DNA of 45,613 nucleotides, taken from contig PLYN01000037.1 of the NCBI GenBank assembly GCA_003151815.1, forward strand, positions 1 to 45,613. The letters are read 5' to 3'. Shown piece by piece: positions 33,509 to 41,653 of this stretch. A program made the position numbers and the translations under genes. This DNA is from Bacteroidota bacterium. GTDB lineage: Bacteria > Bacteroidota > Bacteroidia > 2-12-FULL-35-15. The notes under the pieces are model-generated. The model made no database searches. It saw only the letters and a program-made list of their open reading frames with translations, and had not been told where the DNA came from. Numbering within the stretch: the stretch's first letter is position 1; each line of letters starts with the position of its first letter.

Positions 33509-34759
33509 TTATTTCTTGCGTTGATATTCAACTTGCGGTTCAGCAGCCATTAATAGAGTTTCATGTTCCTCAACCAAATGATCCACACTTAGCTTGCCGC
33601 TTATCAACCTTGGTAATAATAAATCGCGAGTTTGTTGGAGGTGTATGTTTTTCAAAGAAAGTGTTTTTATTTCTCCAAAAAAGGGAGTAATTATTTTTTG
33701 AAACCTTTCAATTAAGTCCTTGGATGGTTTAATAATTTTTAAAGTCATAATATCCTTTGGGTAAACATGGGGCTGCGCTGATCCTTTTTGCAGAAAAAAA
33801 ACTTCTTTTTGTTTATTTTTCAATAACATGTAAAAAAAGAAAATAAATTCTGTTGCCCTAGTATCTAAATATGAACAATCAGACGCCCAAATATTTTCAT
33901 AATACATATTTACATATCCAGCATTTGCGCCAGAAGCACTGATAGTGATTGTTGGAGAAATAGTATTCGAAGTGTTATGAAAATATGCGGGTGATATTCC
34001 TCCAGCAACAACAGGAACCGCACCTTCTGTTATTGTACTCTCTGTAATGTTTTTTCCTTTTTTTAATTCAACTAAGTTGCCAAGAACCCCATTCTCAAAG
34101 CCTTCAGGCAAAGCCCCAAGTGTGCCACATGAAACTTTTTTGCCCTTTTGATTAAAAAATAAATTATTTTCATAATCCGGGAAGCGAAATCTTACAAACC
34201 ATTCCTTGTATATTTCCTCCGCCATTTCTTCCAATAGTGTTATGCGTTGGTTATTATTATCTATCAGTTCATCGTAGGAGGAAAGAACGGAAGCGATTTT
34301 TTGTTGAAGTTGAAATGGATGAACAAACAAGTTTCTTGATAAAAGTTTTTCTAAACTCATATTATCTTGAGTAGTACCTCTTGAAATTGATTCAAGCTCA
34401 AGTTTAATATAATCCAAATAATACTTTACATACCTAACATCAGAAATTCCATCATAGGCTTGAAAACCCACAATGCTATCTGGAAAACAAGCTTCAATAT
34501 CCAAGATAGCAGTATCCCCAATGTTTGCTGCAATAGTTATTAATAAAGTTCCTTTTGGCCAAAGTTTACTTTGTTCTAACCCTAGGTCACTATATGTTTG
34601 ACTATATTCATTTATAAAAAAATTTGCCGCCTTTACATCACCTGTTTGAATAAATGGATAAGGTCCGCCATATAAGAATTTAGCATCTCGAGGTCTATGC
34701 TTAGATTTACCTCTGCCTACGAAACCTAAGTCATCAAGTTTAACTTTATTCAGTTTCAT
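33509..34759 (-). CDS. hsdS: Type I restriction specificity subunit (HsdS)
   Basis: Sequence-recognition subunit with the usual two target-recognition domains (about 1-160 and 210-380) separated by conserved helices. The first helix region reads IASVLSSYDELIDNNNQRIT and continues LLEEMAEEIYKEWF, the standard HsdS signature. Typical TRD phrases include PFIQTGDV and PKDIMTLKIIKPS. It overlaps the end of hsdM by four bases, so M and S are coupled. The two TRDs look different from each other, so the target is probably an asymmetric bipartite site that cannot be predicted here. Confidence 0.93.
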   Translation of the reverse strand: MKLNKVKLDDLGFVGRGKSKHRPRDAKFLYGGPYPFIQTGDVKAANFFINEYSQTYSDLGLEQSKLWPKGTLLITIAANIGDTAILDIEACFPDSIVGFQAYDGISDVRYVKYYLDYIKLELESISRGTTQDNMSLEKLLSRNLFVHPFQLQQKIASVLSSYDELIDNNNQRITLLEEMAEEIYKEWFVRFRFPDYENNLFFNQKGKKVSCGTLGALPEGFENGVLGNLVELKKGKNITESTITEGAVPVVAGGISPAYFHNTSNTISPTITISASGANAGYVNMYYENIWASDCSYLDTRATEFIFFFYMLLKNKQKEVFFLQKGSAQPHVYPKDIMTLKIIKPSKDLIERFQKIITPFFGEIKTLSLKNIHLQQTRDLLLPRLISGKLSVDHLVEEHETLLMAAEPQVEYQRKK

Positions 34760-36864
34760 TTAATAAGTTCCTTAATGTTATTCGAAATTGTACTTTCTAA
34801 AATTATAGCTTTCTTATTACAATCACTAAATTTATTATCCAACGAAATAATTAATTTATTAAAATCTTCTTTTGTCAAAATATCTCCTTCAATCTCAACC
34901 CCCACATACCTTCCCGCATTTAAACTATAAGCCTGCTCATCTGCATATTCGGTCTTATCAGCCAGTTTGCACAATCCAACTACATCATTATAAACTGCAT
35001 CAGGGAATCGGCTGCATAACCAATGAATGTTGGTGTGCCAATAATTTACTTGTTCCGTAGTCGCTTTCCAGTTTTGTTGCAATTCGTCTAAAGCTTTTTG
35101 GAAATTATTCAGTTCAAGATCTGCCCATGATTTATCGGTTTTTAGTTTAAGTAGTTTATCAGCTTCTTCCCATACTTCGTTTATTTCATCCTTGTTCGCT
35201 TTCAGTTTCGGATCTAACTCTTTCAAGGCACTAACGTAATAACCCAGCTTCTCTCCAAAAGCCAATTGTTCCTTATTGCTGGTTGGCATCTCTTTTTTCC
35301 AATCAAATTTTGGCAATGCAAATTCTGTCAATACTAATTTGGTAAGTTTTTTAACCAAACCACTTTCATCTAATTTATTCTGCTCATCTGCTTTGCGTTT
35401 GGGTTTGCTATCTGTTACATATTGCTTAAGGGTTGCAAGACTGGTTTTTAATTTTTGCTGTAAAGCATCGAAAGAGCTAGGTAATTCTTTGATAGCTTCA
35501 TTTGCCTTTTTTGCATATTGGCTAACCAATTCCAAATAGCGGTCGTTCTCACCACGATATAAACGCACAATGGCAGTTAAGTTTTGTATGTGCTCTTCCT
35601 TCCATTCCCGGTGCGCACGGTCTATTTGGTAGTAAGTACTACGGGCATCAAGAAAAAGAATTTTGTCTTTTCGGTCAGAGGTTGCCTTCTTCTTATCAAA
35701 AAACCAGAGAGTAGCCGGTAGTGTTACAGTAAAAAACATATTAGTTGGCATGGAAACCATGCAATCTACAATACCGCTATCCACAATTTTTTTCCGTATT
35801 TCATATTCCGATCCACCTGCATCCGAAGCTGAATTAGCCATTACAAAACCCGCTCTTCCTTTTTTGTTCAGCGATGTTCCAAATAAAGAAATCCACAAGT
35901 AATTGGCATCTGTTATACTGTCGTTGGTGTTCTTTCCTTGGTTTTTTGGTAAACCATATTTATAAAAACGTTCATCGTTTTTTACAGTGCTTTCCTTCAC
36001 GGATTTTACATTGAACGGAGGATTAGCCATTACAAAATCAAATTTGTCTAAACTTTTGTAAGGATCGCTTTCATACGAGTTCACTTCTGTAATTTCCCCT
36101 CGGATATTATTCACCATCAGGTTCATTTTGGCTAAACGAGCAGTTTCGCCCATGTATTCCTGGCCGTAAACATAAATATCGCTCAGATCGTGTTTGGCTT
36201 CTTGTACAAACTTGGCACTTTGAACAAACATTCCACCAGAACCACAAGCAGGATCATAAATTTTTCCTGCATAAGGTTCAATAACCTCCACTATAAAACG
36301 CACTACAGAAGTTGGTGTAAAAAACTCACCACCTTTTTGACCTTCACTCATTGCAAATTCGCCAAGGAAGAATTCATAAATCTTCCCGAAAACATCACCG
36401 GATGCATCCTTCGGAATGTCTGAGAAGGTTTTAAGTAACTGAGGGAGAATGTCGGCTTTCTTTTTCTCAATATCAAAATACGCTTCTTTGGGTAAAACAT
36501 TTTTGAATTTCTCATCCTGATGTTCCTCAATACCTTCCATTGCTTTGCGTAATGCCTTTGCCATGCTCTTGTCACCGGAAAGCTTTAACAGATAATCATA
36601 GCGAGCGTAGTCAGGTAAATAAAATCCGCACTTGTCTAATGCAATAGCCTCAATTTTTCTCTCCAAGCGTTTGCCTTTATCCTTTTCGAATTCCTTTAAA
36701 ATTGCAGGCTCGTAATGGCTGTATTTATTATCCGCGAATCGTAAAAAGATCAACCCGAGTACCGGCACGGCATAATCGGCAGCCTTTAATCCACCATATG
36801 CTCGCAGAGAGTTTGCTGAAGCCCAGAGATCGTTCTCTAATTTTTTTAATTGCTCGTTAGTCAT
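34756..36864 (-). CDS. hsdM: Type I restriction N6-adenine methyltransferase (HsdM)
   Basis: N6-adenine DNA methyltransferase that protects host sites. The HsdM N-terminal helical domain (LWASANSLRAYGGLKAADYA) is followed by GGEFFTPTSVVRF, SAM-binding motif I DPACGSGG (204-211) and the catalytic NPPF (281-284). At 702 residues it is longer than the usual 500-550; the extra C-terminal 200 residues are helical and contain a Lys-rich stretch around residues 480-500. It overlaps the response-regulator gene by four bases. A second methyltransferase lies upstream in the kinase fusion, so this locus has two methylase domains. Confidence 0.93.
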   Translation of the reverse strand: MTNEQLKKLENDLWASANSLRAYGGLKAADYAVPVLGLIFLRFADNKYSHYEPAILKEFEKDKGKRLERKIEAIALDKCGFYLPDYARYDYLLKLSGDKSMAKALRKAMEGIEEHQDEKFKNVLPKEAYFDIEKKKADILPQLLKTFSDIPKDASGDVFGKIYEFFLGEFAMSEGQKGGEFFTPTSVVRFIVEVIEPYAGKIYDPACGSGGMFVQSAKFVQEAKHDLSDIYVYGQEYMGETARLAKMNLMVNNIRGEITEVNSYESDPYKSLDKFDFVMANPPFNVKSVKESTVKNDERFYKYGLPKNQGKNTNDSITDANYLWISLFGTSLNKKGRAGFVMANSASDAGGSEYEIRKKIVDSGIVDCMVSMPTNMFFTVTLPATLWFFDKKKATSDRKDKILFLDARSTYYQIDRAHREWKEEHIQNLTAIVRLYRGENDRYLELVSQYAKKANEAIKELPSSFDALQQKLKTSLATLKQYVTDSKPKRKADEQNKLDESGLVKKLTKLVLTEFALPKFDWKKEMPTSNKEQLAFGEKLGYYVSALKELDPKLKANKDEINEVWEEADKLLKLKTDKSWADLELNNFQKALDELQQNWKATTEQVNYWHTNIHWLCSRFPDAVYNDVVGLCKLADKTEYADEQAYSLNAGRYVGVEIEGDILTKEDFNKLIISLDNKFSDCNKKAIILESTISNNIKELIK

Positions 36865-37889
36865 GAAATTGATTGTGTTTTTAATTTAATATAGTCTTGA
36901 ACTAATGGCATTATTAGGGTAATGCTTGATAACGCATGTTCTTTTGTAAAAATATTATCTGAGAACATATTATTATTTTTATAATCTGATTTACTTGAAT
37001 GGCTCGCTTGGTTTCTGCACCTGAATGCAAAGTGTGCATACTCATAAGCTTGCCTGGTAATTTTAGGTGTTCCAAGATTTTCATTTATTCCACCTTCCGA
37101 CCATTTCCTGCCAGACAATAAATTCAATTTATCCCTAACACTTCCTTCATCTTCCATTGGCAAACTAATGCCTGCCCTAATATTGGAAAAGATACTAAGC
37201 TTTCGTTGCTTAGGGATTTCCACTTTGGATAGTAGGTCAATTATGTCTTCTACAACCATTCCACACCTAATAATAATGGAATGTGAAATAATACCCTCAG
37301 TCTTAGAATTAATTTCTTCGAAAGGATTAAATATTTCACTAAACATGTAATTATATAATTCAGTGTCACCCACTTTCAAAGGAACCAAAATATTTCTAAA
37401 ATTACTGACTACTGAAATTGTTGGTTTGGAAAATGCCATTGAAGCATTCAATGCATTGTCTATATGTTTTTTAAGTTCAACCTTAAACTTTTCTGGACTG
37501 GTTGCCAAAAGATTTTTATCCATCATTTTAAAAATCCGGAGCGGATCAATAGAAACGAGGTCTTGTATTCCCTTATCTTCAGTTGTAGCAGATATAATTA
37601 TAGTTTTTATTTTTTTCTCAAATCTAGTATTGTGAGATTCAATTCTGTCAATTACTTGTTTTGAATGTCCGGAATCAGGCACACCATCCTCGGTATATGG
37701 GATTTTAACATCAAGCAGGACTAGATCGGGAATGAAATCCCTAATTTCCTCCATAGCCTGTTTCGAACAACAAACAGATTTAAGATTCTCCTCAGAAATG
37801 TCGTTATCAATCAAAAACTTCACATAAAGCTCTCTAAGATCTTTCGCATCCTCGACAATAAGAATTTTCGAGTCCTTTATTGTTACCAT
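36861..37889 (-). CDS. Response regulator with C-terminal HEPN-like output domain
   Basis: The N-terminal receiver domain is complete: acidic pair Glu13-Asp14 (ILIVEDA), phosphoacceptor Asp60 (LVLLDVKIPY), Ser100 (IIISATT) and a Lys near 121-125. Residues about 140-342 form a helical output domain with no helix-turn-helix. Near its end is AFRCRNQASHSSK, which contains R-x4-H (Arg302-Asn-Gln-Ala-Ser-His307), the HEPN ribonuclease motif. This predicts phosphorylation-controlled RNA cleavage rather than transcription control. It overlaps the methyltransferase-kinase gene by seven bases and hsdM by four, so all three are translationally coupled, and the kinase upstream is the obvious partner. Confidence 0.8.
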   Translation of the reverse strand: MVTIKDSKILIVEDAKDLRELYVKFLIDNDISEENLKSVCCSKQAMEEIRDFIPDLVLLDVKIPYTEDGVPDSGHSKQVIDRIESHNTRFEKKIKTIIISATTEDKGIQDLVSIDPLRIFKMMDKNLLATSPEKFKVELKKHIDNALNASMAFSKPTISVVSNFRNILVPLKVGDTELYNYMFSEIFNPFEEINSKTEGIISHSIIIRCGMVVEDIIDLLSKVEIPKQRKLSIFSNIRAGISLPMEDEGSVRDKLNLLSGRKWSEGGINENLGTPKITRQAYEYAHFAFRCRNQASHSSKSDYKNNNMFSDNIFTKEHALSSITLIMPLVQDYIKLKTQSIS

Positions 37890-40800
37890 GTTGATTTGGG
37901 AAGTTTAATTGTTATTGCAAATATTTTGTCCCTTCTATAAGTTTCATAATCGATTAATTCAATTTTTGCATCTGCCTCTCTGATGGCTTGAAAGGATTGA
38001 TATAATCCATAATGAATATTTTGAGTGCTCTCATCCTTTAACCAATCACGCCCTAAGACAGAATATTTTTCCTCAAGTAATAATTCATTTACAGGATTAC
38101 TAATGAAAATTGAAACAAAAGTATCATTAGCTGCAATCTCAATAGTACAATGCTTATCCGAAGAATATTTCGTGGCATTCTGAATTAAATCAAGCATTGC
38201 CTGCATAATTAGGAATGGCTTACTAATAACTTTCAGATCACCTTCCGGTTTTTTGATTTCAATTCCCGGATGAATTTCTTTTACTTTCGAAATAATGTCA
38301 CTAACCGGAAACACGCTTTTGGGTTCCTGAATGTTCTTGAAATGCTTGTCGGTGTCAAAATAGAAACTCGCTATTCCTGAAATGCTATGCGCTATTTCAT
38401 TCAAGTGGCTAAATAAGGTAAAATCATTTTTGTTTTTACCATGCTTAAGAAACCATTCCATTTGTTTCTCAGTCTCTACATTGATTGATTTCATCGCATT
38501 AATAAATTCCTTATTATCAGAATTAATTATTTCACTTAATCTTCCATTAATGCCGGCTAAATAATTCTTGGTTGTATGGGCAAATCTCTCTAGTTGCCGA
38601 TTTGTAGAGGTTCTCGTGAGGTAATTATAAATATTAAATAAGAAATTAGAATATGAATTCACTAATGCTGATTTTTTATAATCAATTGGGGAATCATCCT
38701 CTATAATTATTGCACCAAACACTCCTCTATTATCATCATCCAATAATATCAGCGTTTGGGATTTATTTTTACTCTTTTTAACTCGTATAAAAGACTCAAG
38801 GTCAGTTTTGGAGAAAGGAAATATATCGCTATCAAGAACGCTTTGGAACTTGCAGGATTGTGAGTTTTGAAACTGAAGTTGGGTAAAGCGCTCAATCTCT
38901 TTTTTTAGATCCTCATCGGTTTCAATTAATGGGATGTGCTTAATGAAAGCAGCTATTTCATCTTGTTCAGATCCCTTTCGGATATTTTTTGCAACCCACT
39001 CAATTTGATCAGCAACTGGAGGAAGCGGTATTTCAATATTTATGAATTTACTCCAGCTCAAACTTTGAGCCGCAACAGAAGTGCGATATATCTCAGCTTG
39101 TTGTTTTACCAGATCGGAATTTAATTGGGCGAGCAAATAAGCTTCGACTACTTCGGATGTGTTGATAATAAAAAAATGAACATTCCTATCTATAATAACT
39201 TTTTCTCCTGCATTGAGATGAAGGATTGTCGGTTTTAAGTCGGATCCAACTCTGGCAACAAGCAATGCCCTGTTCTCCAATATCCGTCCATTAATGTTCT
39301 CATTTATTTTTGGAGGGGAGATCATATTAACATCTGAGTACTGCAAATGTCCTCCATGTTTAATTAAATCCTTAACTCTTATGTAAGGCATATCGTAATC
39401 TTCCCTGGTTGCCTTTTTTGTTTCAGGTACAAGTAAAATCGAATCAAGCTTTATAAAGCGCACTCCTTCTTGCTTGGCCTTCGAAATTTCTGATAGGGCT
39501 TCATGCGTATAAATAACCGGCCTTAAATCAAAATTATTCTCTTCTACCACAGATGGGCTTACAACGGCATTCGGAATAAACATAGACTCGTCATCACCTT
39601 TTACGGGAACTTTTATTTCTACAATGCCATTAATAAATAAATCCACTTCGTACTCCGATAGGCTTGGCGAGCCTTTTCTGTTATAGAAAGTAATAGCCTC
39701 ACTCCCATTTTGAAATCTAATAGACTTTTTTCTGCTTTTATTTTTACTTAATACCAGTAAGGAAGCCGAAACGCTCGTTGCGTTTGGAAAGGTTCCAATT
39801 GGAAAAGAAATAACTCTTTCAATTAATTCATTTTCAAAAATGTGTTTTCTAAACTTCATTGACTTTTCGGAGGAAAGCAAATTGTCACTAACAACTGAAA
39901 TTACCCTACCATTTGCCTTTGTTTTACAAAGCATATGTTGAATAAAAAGGGCTGCTAATTCAGATGATTGAAAACCACCATAATTTGGACCATCAATTGA
40001 AAACTTATAAATCATACCATTCATTAAATTTCCAAATGGTGGATTTGCAATTGCCAGATCTACAGATTCATCAGGAATGTTTTGATCTAATAATGAATCT
40101 CCATCCTTTATTTCAAAATCAATAATCCCATTCAGCAATAAATTAATCTTGCAGAGTATTACTGAACCCCAATTAATGTCCATCCCAATTGCTTTGAAAT
40201 CATAAACATTATGATGATGGGCTAACTCTACGAAAAAAGAACCAATCCCCACTGCTGGATCATAAATTACCATACCGGGTTTTACTTCTGAAATTCGAGA
40301 AATAAGTTTTCCTATCAATCTAGGGGAAGAATATTCTGATCCGGATTTTTTGTTTAGAAAACGGATTCTTAAAGTATGACAAAACATTTTCCCAAAAAGA
40401 ATAGGGTCAAATTGATGCGCCCTGAATTCCATGCAAACATTAAAGGCATCATAATAAGCCCGCTTTAATCTTTCCGTTGGTTCCTGTTCGAATAATATTA
40501 TTACTCCTTTGAGTGCTTCTTGTAGTTCTTCGATTTGGTTTAATTCCTTGAGTAGTTTTAGATAATGATGGACTTGAAAACCTGAAGTGTAAACAACTGT
40601 TGAATTATATTTATTTGAAAGATCATTCAAAGAAGTATTCTGTTTAAAATGAAAATTCAGCAATCTATCAAAAAGCAAAAGAGAAGCAAAGTGTTGTTCT
40701 GGTTGCTGCAAATTACTTCCTTCAAAAATTTCAGACAATTTGTCGAAATAAATATTGATTAACTCTCCTTGAGTTTGCATAACGGGACTTAAATTCAATT

Positions 40801-40999
40801 GGTATTTATACATTCCACTTCCCGGAAGATCGATGAGTCCATTATCTGTTACGATTAATTGTTCTTGAGATGATGAGATAATTTCTTTTAATGAATCGGA
40901 TGAAATAGAAGAATCAATCAACTTTTCTTTGATTGCAGACAAAGGCAAAGGCTTCCCTGCTTCATAAATTAATTCTTTTATTTCTTCAACAATACGCAT
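37883..40999 (-). CDS. DNA methyltransferase-histidine kinase fusion
   Basis: A 1038-residue protein in four parts. 1-70: winged-helix-like. 200-480: N6-adenine methyltransferase of HsdM type, with motif I DPAVGIGS (247-254) and NPPFG (319-323). 510-690: a segment like one HsdS recognition half (MPYIRVKDLIKHGGHLQYSD, RALLVARVGSDLKPTI, a late LSWSKFINIEIPLPP). 700-1038: a soluble kinase module with a dimerisation helix FAHTTKNYLAGINGR (His808), an N-box MLDLIQNATKY (Asn941) and a C-terminal ATPase fold. The DxGxG box is replaced by ISNPVN and the last glycine box is HYGLY, so activity is not certain. There are no membrane segments. The response regulator follows directly. I know of no described protein with this architecture. 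Confidence 0.85.
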   Translation of the reverse strand: MRIVEEIKELIYEAGKPLPLSAIKEKLIDSSISSDSLKEIISSSQEQLIVTDNGLIDLPGSGMYKYQLNLSPVMQTQGELINIYFDKLSEIFEGSNLQQPEQHFASLLLFDRLLNFHFKQNTSLNDLSNKYNSTVVYTSGFQVHHYLKLLKELNQIEELQEALKGVIILFEQEPTERLKRAYYDAFNVCMEFRAHQFDPILFGKMFCHTLRIRFLNKKSGSEYSSPRLIGKLISRISEVKPGMVIYDPAVGIGSFFVELAHHHNVYDFKAIGMDINWGSVILCKINLLLNGIIDFEIKDGDSLLDQNIPDESVDLAIANPPFGNLMNGMIYKFSIDGPNYGGFQSSELAALFIQHMLCKTKANGRVISVVSDNLLSSEKSMKFRKHIFENELIERVISFPIGTFPNATSVSASLLVLSKNKSRKKSIRFQNGSEAITFYNRKGSPSLSEYEVDLFINGIVEIKVPVKGDDESMFIPNAVVSPSVVEENNFDLRPVIYTHEALSEISKAKQEGVRFIKLDSILLVPETKKATREDYDMPYIRVKDLIKHGGHLQYSDVNMISPPKINENINGRILENRALLVARVGSDLKPTILHLNAGEKVIIDRNVHFFIINTSEVVEAYLLAQLNSDLVKQQAEIYRTSVAAQSLSWSKFINIEIPLPPVADQIEWVAKNIRKGSEQDEIAAFIKHIPLIETDEDLKKEIERFTQLQFQNSQSCKFQSVLDSDIFPFSKTDLESFIRVKKSKNKSQTLILLDDDNRGVFGAIIIEDDSPIDYKKSALVNSYSNFLFNIYNYLTRTSTNRQLERFAHTTKNYLAGINGRLSEIINSDNKEFINAMKSINVETEKQMEWFLKHGKNKNDFTLFSHLNEIAHSISGIASFYFDTDKHFKNIQEPKSVFPVSDIISKVKEIHPGIEIKKPEGDLKVISKPFLIMQAMLDLIQNATKYSSDKHCTIEIAANDTFVSIFISNPVNELLLEEKYSVLGRDWLKDESTQNIHYGLYQSFQAIREADAKIELIDYETYRRDKIFAITIKLPKSTW

Positions 41000-41010
41000 A
41001 TCTGTAATAT

Positions 41011-41562
41011 CTATTTATGATTTTGACAAGCTCCGGATGTTCTGCACGCACATTCACTTTCTACATGGCATGCGTGATCTTCACAACGTGATGCTTCTGG
41101 AGCATCTATCTCTTCGCCAAAATATTCCCGGTACATTCTCTTGGTCTTCTCAAAGGAATTTGAAAGGTTCTCCTGATCCTTTTTTCCGTAGATGCCAAAG
41201 TACGGAAAATGGTGTAAAAAGTACCCGAAAACCTGTATAGAATCTTTATGGTATGCCACCGTGTCAAGTATGTGCTGGTGCCAGAACTTGTCCATTAGTT
41301 TAGTAGGAACAATTTCTAACCTATCATTGACTTTAATGAGGGTAAGGAAGCGTTTGTACTCGCGTTCCGCCAGTTCGCACTGCTCAAAAGACCATTTGTC
41401 TCCATCTTCACTTACCATTAGCTTGTGTTTAATGCGAGCAAAATCTAATTGTTCAATGGCGGGATGAATTAATGTCTCCTTTACCGTGATTGTGCTTGAA
41501 GTGGTTTTCATGATAGGTAGGTTTAAAAGTTTTATTGTTGTTTCTTCTCCTCCCATATACAT
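41011..41562 (-). CDS. GRDP-like protein with Cys-rich tail
   Basis: The core (about 30-150) matches the glycine-rich-domain-protein-like family: PTKLMDKFWHQHILDTVAYH followed by FGYFLHHFPYFG, with conserved Trp-His-x-His and His-x-Pro features that may bind metal. The last 30 residues hold six cysteines and several histidines (CEDHACHVESECACRTSGAC), a second metal site. ATGs at 41562 and 41511 are both possible starts; a GGGAGGAG run lies between them. It is the first gene of the long operon, 11 bases before the methyltransferase-kinase gene, and is divergent from the CARF regulator. Function unknown; a role as the regulated sensor or ligand maker is speculation. Confidence 0.7.
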   Translation of the reverse strand: MYMGGEETTIKLLNLPIMKTTSSTITVKETLIHPAIEQLDFARIKHKLMVSEDGDKWSFEQCELAEREYKRFLTLIKVNDRLEIVPTKLMDKFWHQHILDTVAYHKDSIQVFGYFLHHFPYFGIYGKKDQENLSNSFEKTKRMYREYFGEEIDAPEASRCEDHACHVESECACRTSGACQNHK

Positions 41563-41606
41563 TAACTATTCCATTTAAAAATTCTCCTATTTTGCATATT
41601 ATTTTA

Positions 41607-41614
41607 TATATTTG
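41607..41614 (+). promoter_or_regulatory. Possible -7 promoter box for CARF-sigma54 regulator
   Basis: TATATTTG matches TAnnTTTG about 40 bases before the ATG at 41654. The nearest upstream TTG is only 12 bases away, too close for a normal -33 element. No sigma-54 -24/-12 pair (GG-N10-GC) is visible on either strand of 41563-41653. Confidence 0.4.
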
Positions 41615-41653
41615 TATCAATTATATTATATATATATCAAAAAATGACATAAT

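Noticed and set aside
36861-40999. Ordinary two-component transcription regulators
   Set aside because: The kinase has no membrane or periplasmic sensor and is fused to a methylase; the regulator has no helix-turn-helix.
41563-41653. Sigma-54 promoter between the divergent genes
   Set aside because: No GG-N10-GC arrangement on either strand; the plus strand has no GG at all in this interval.
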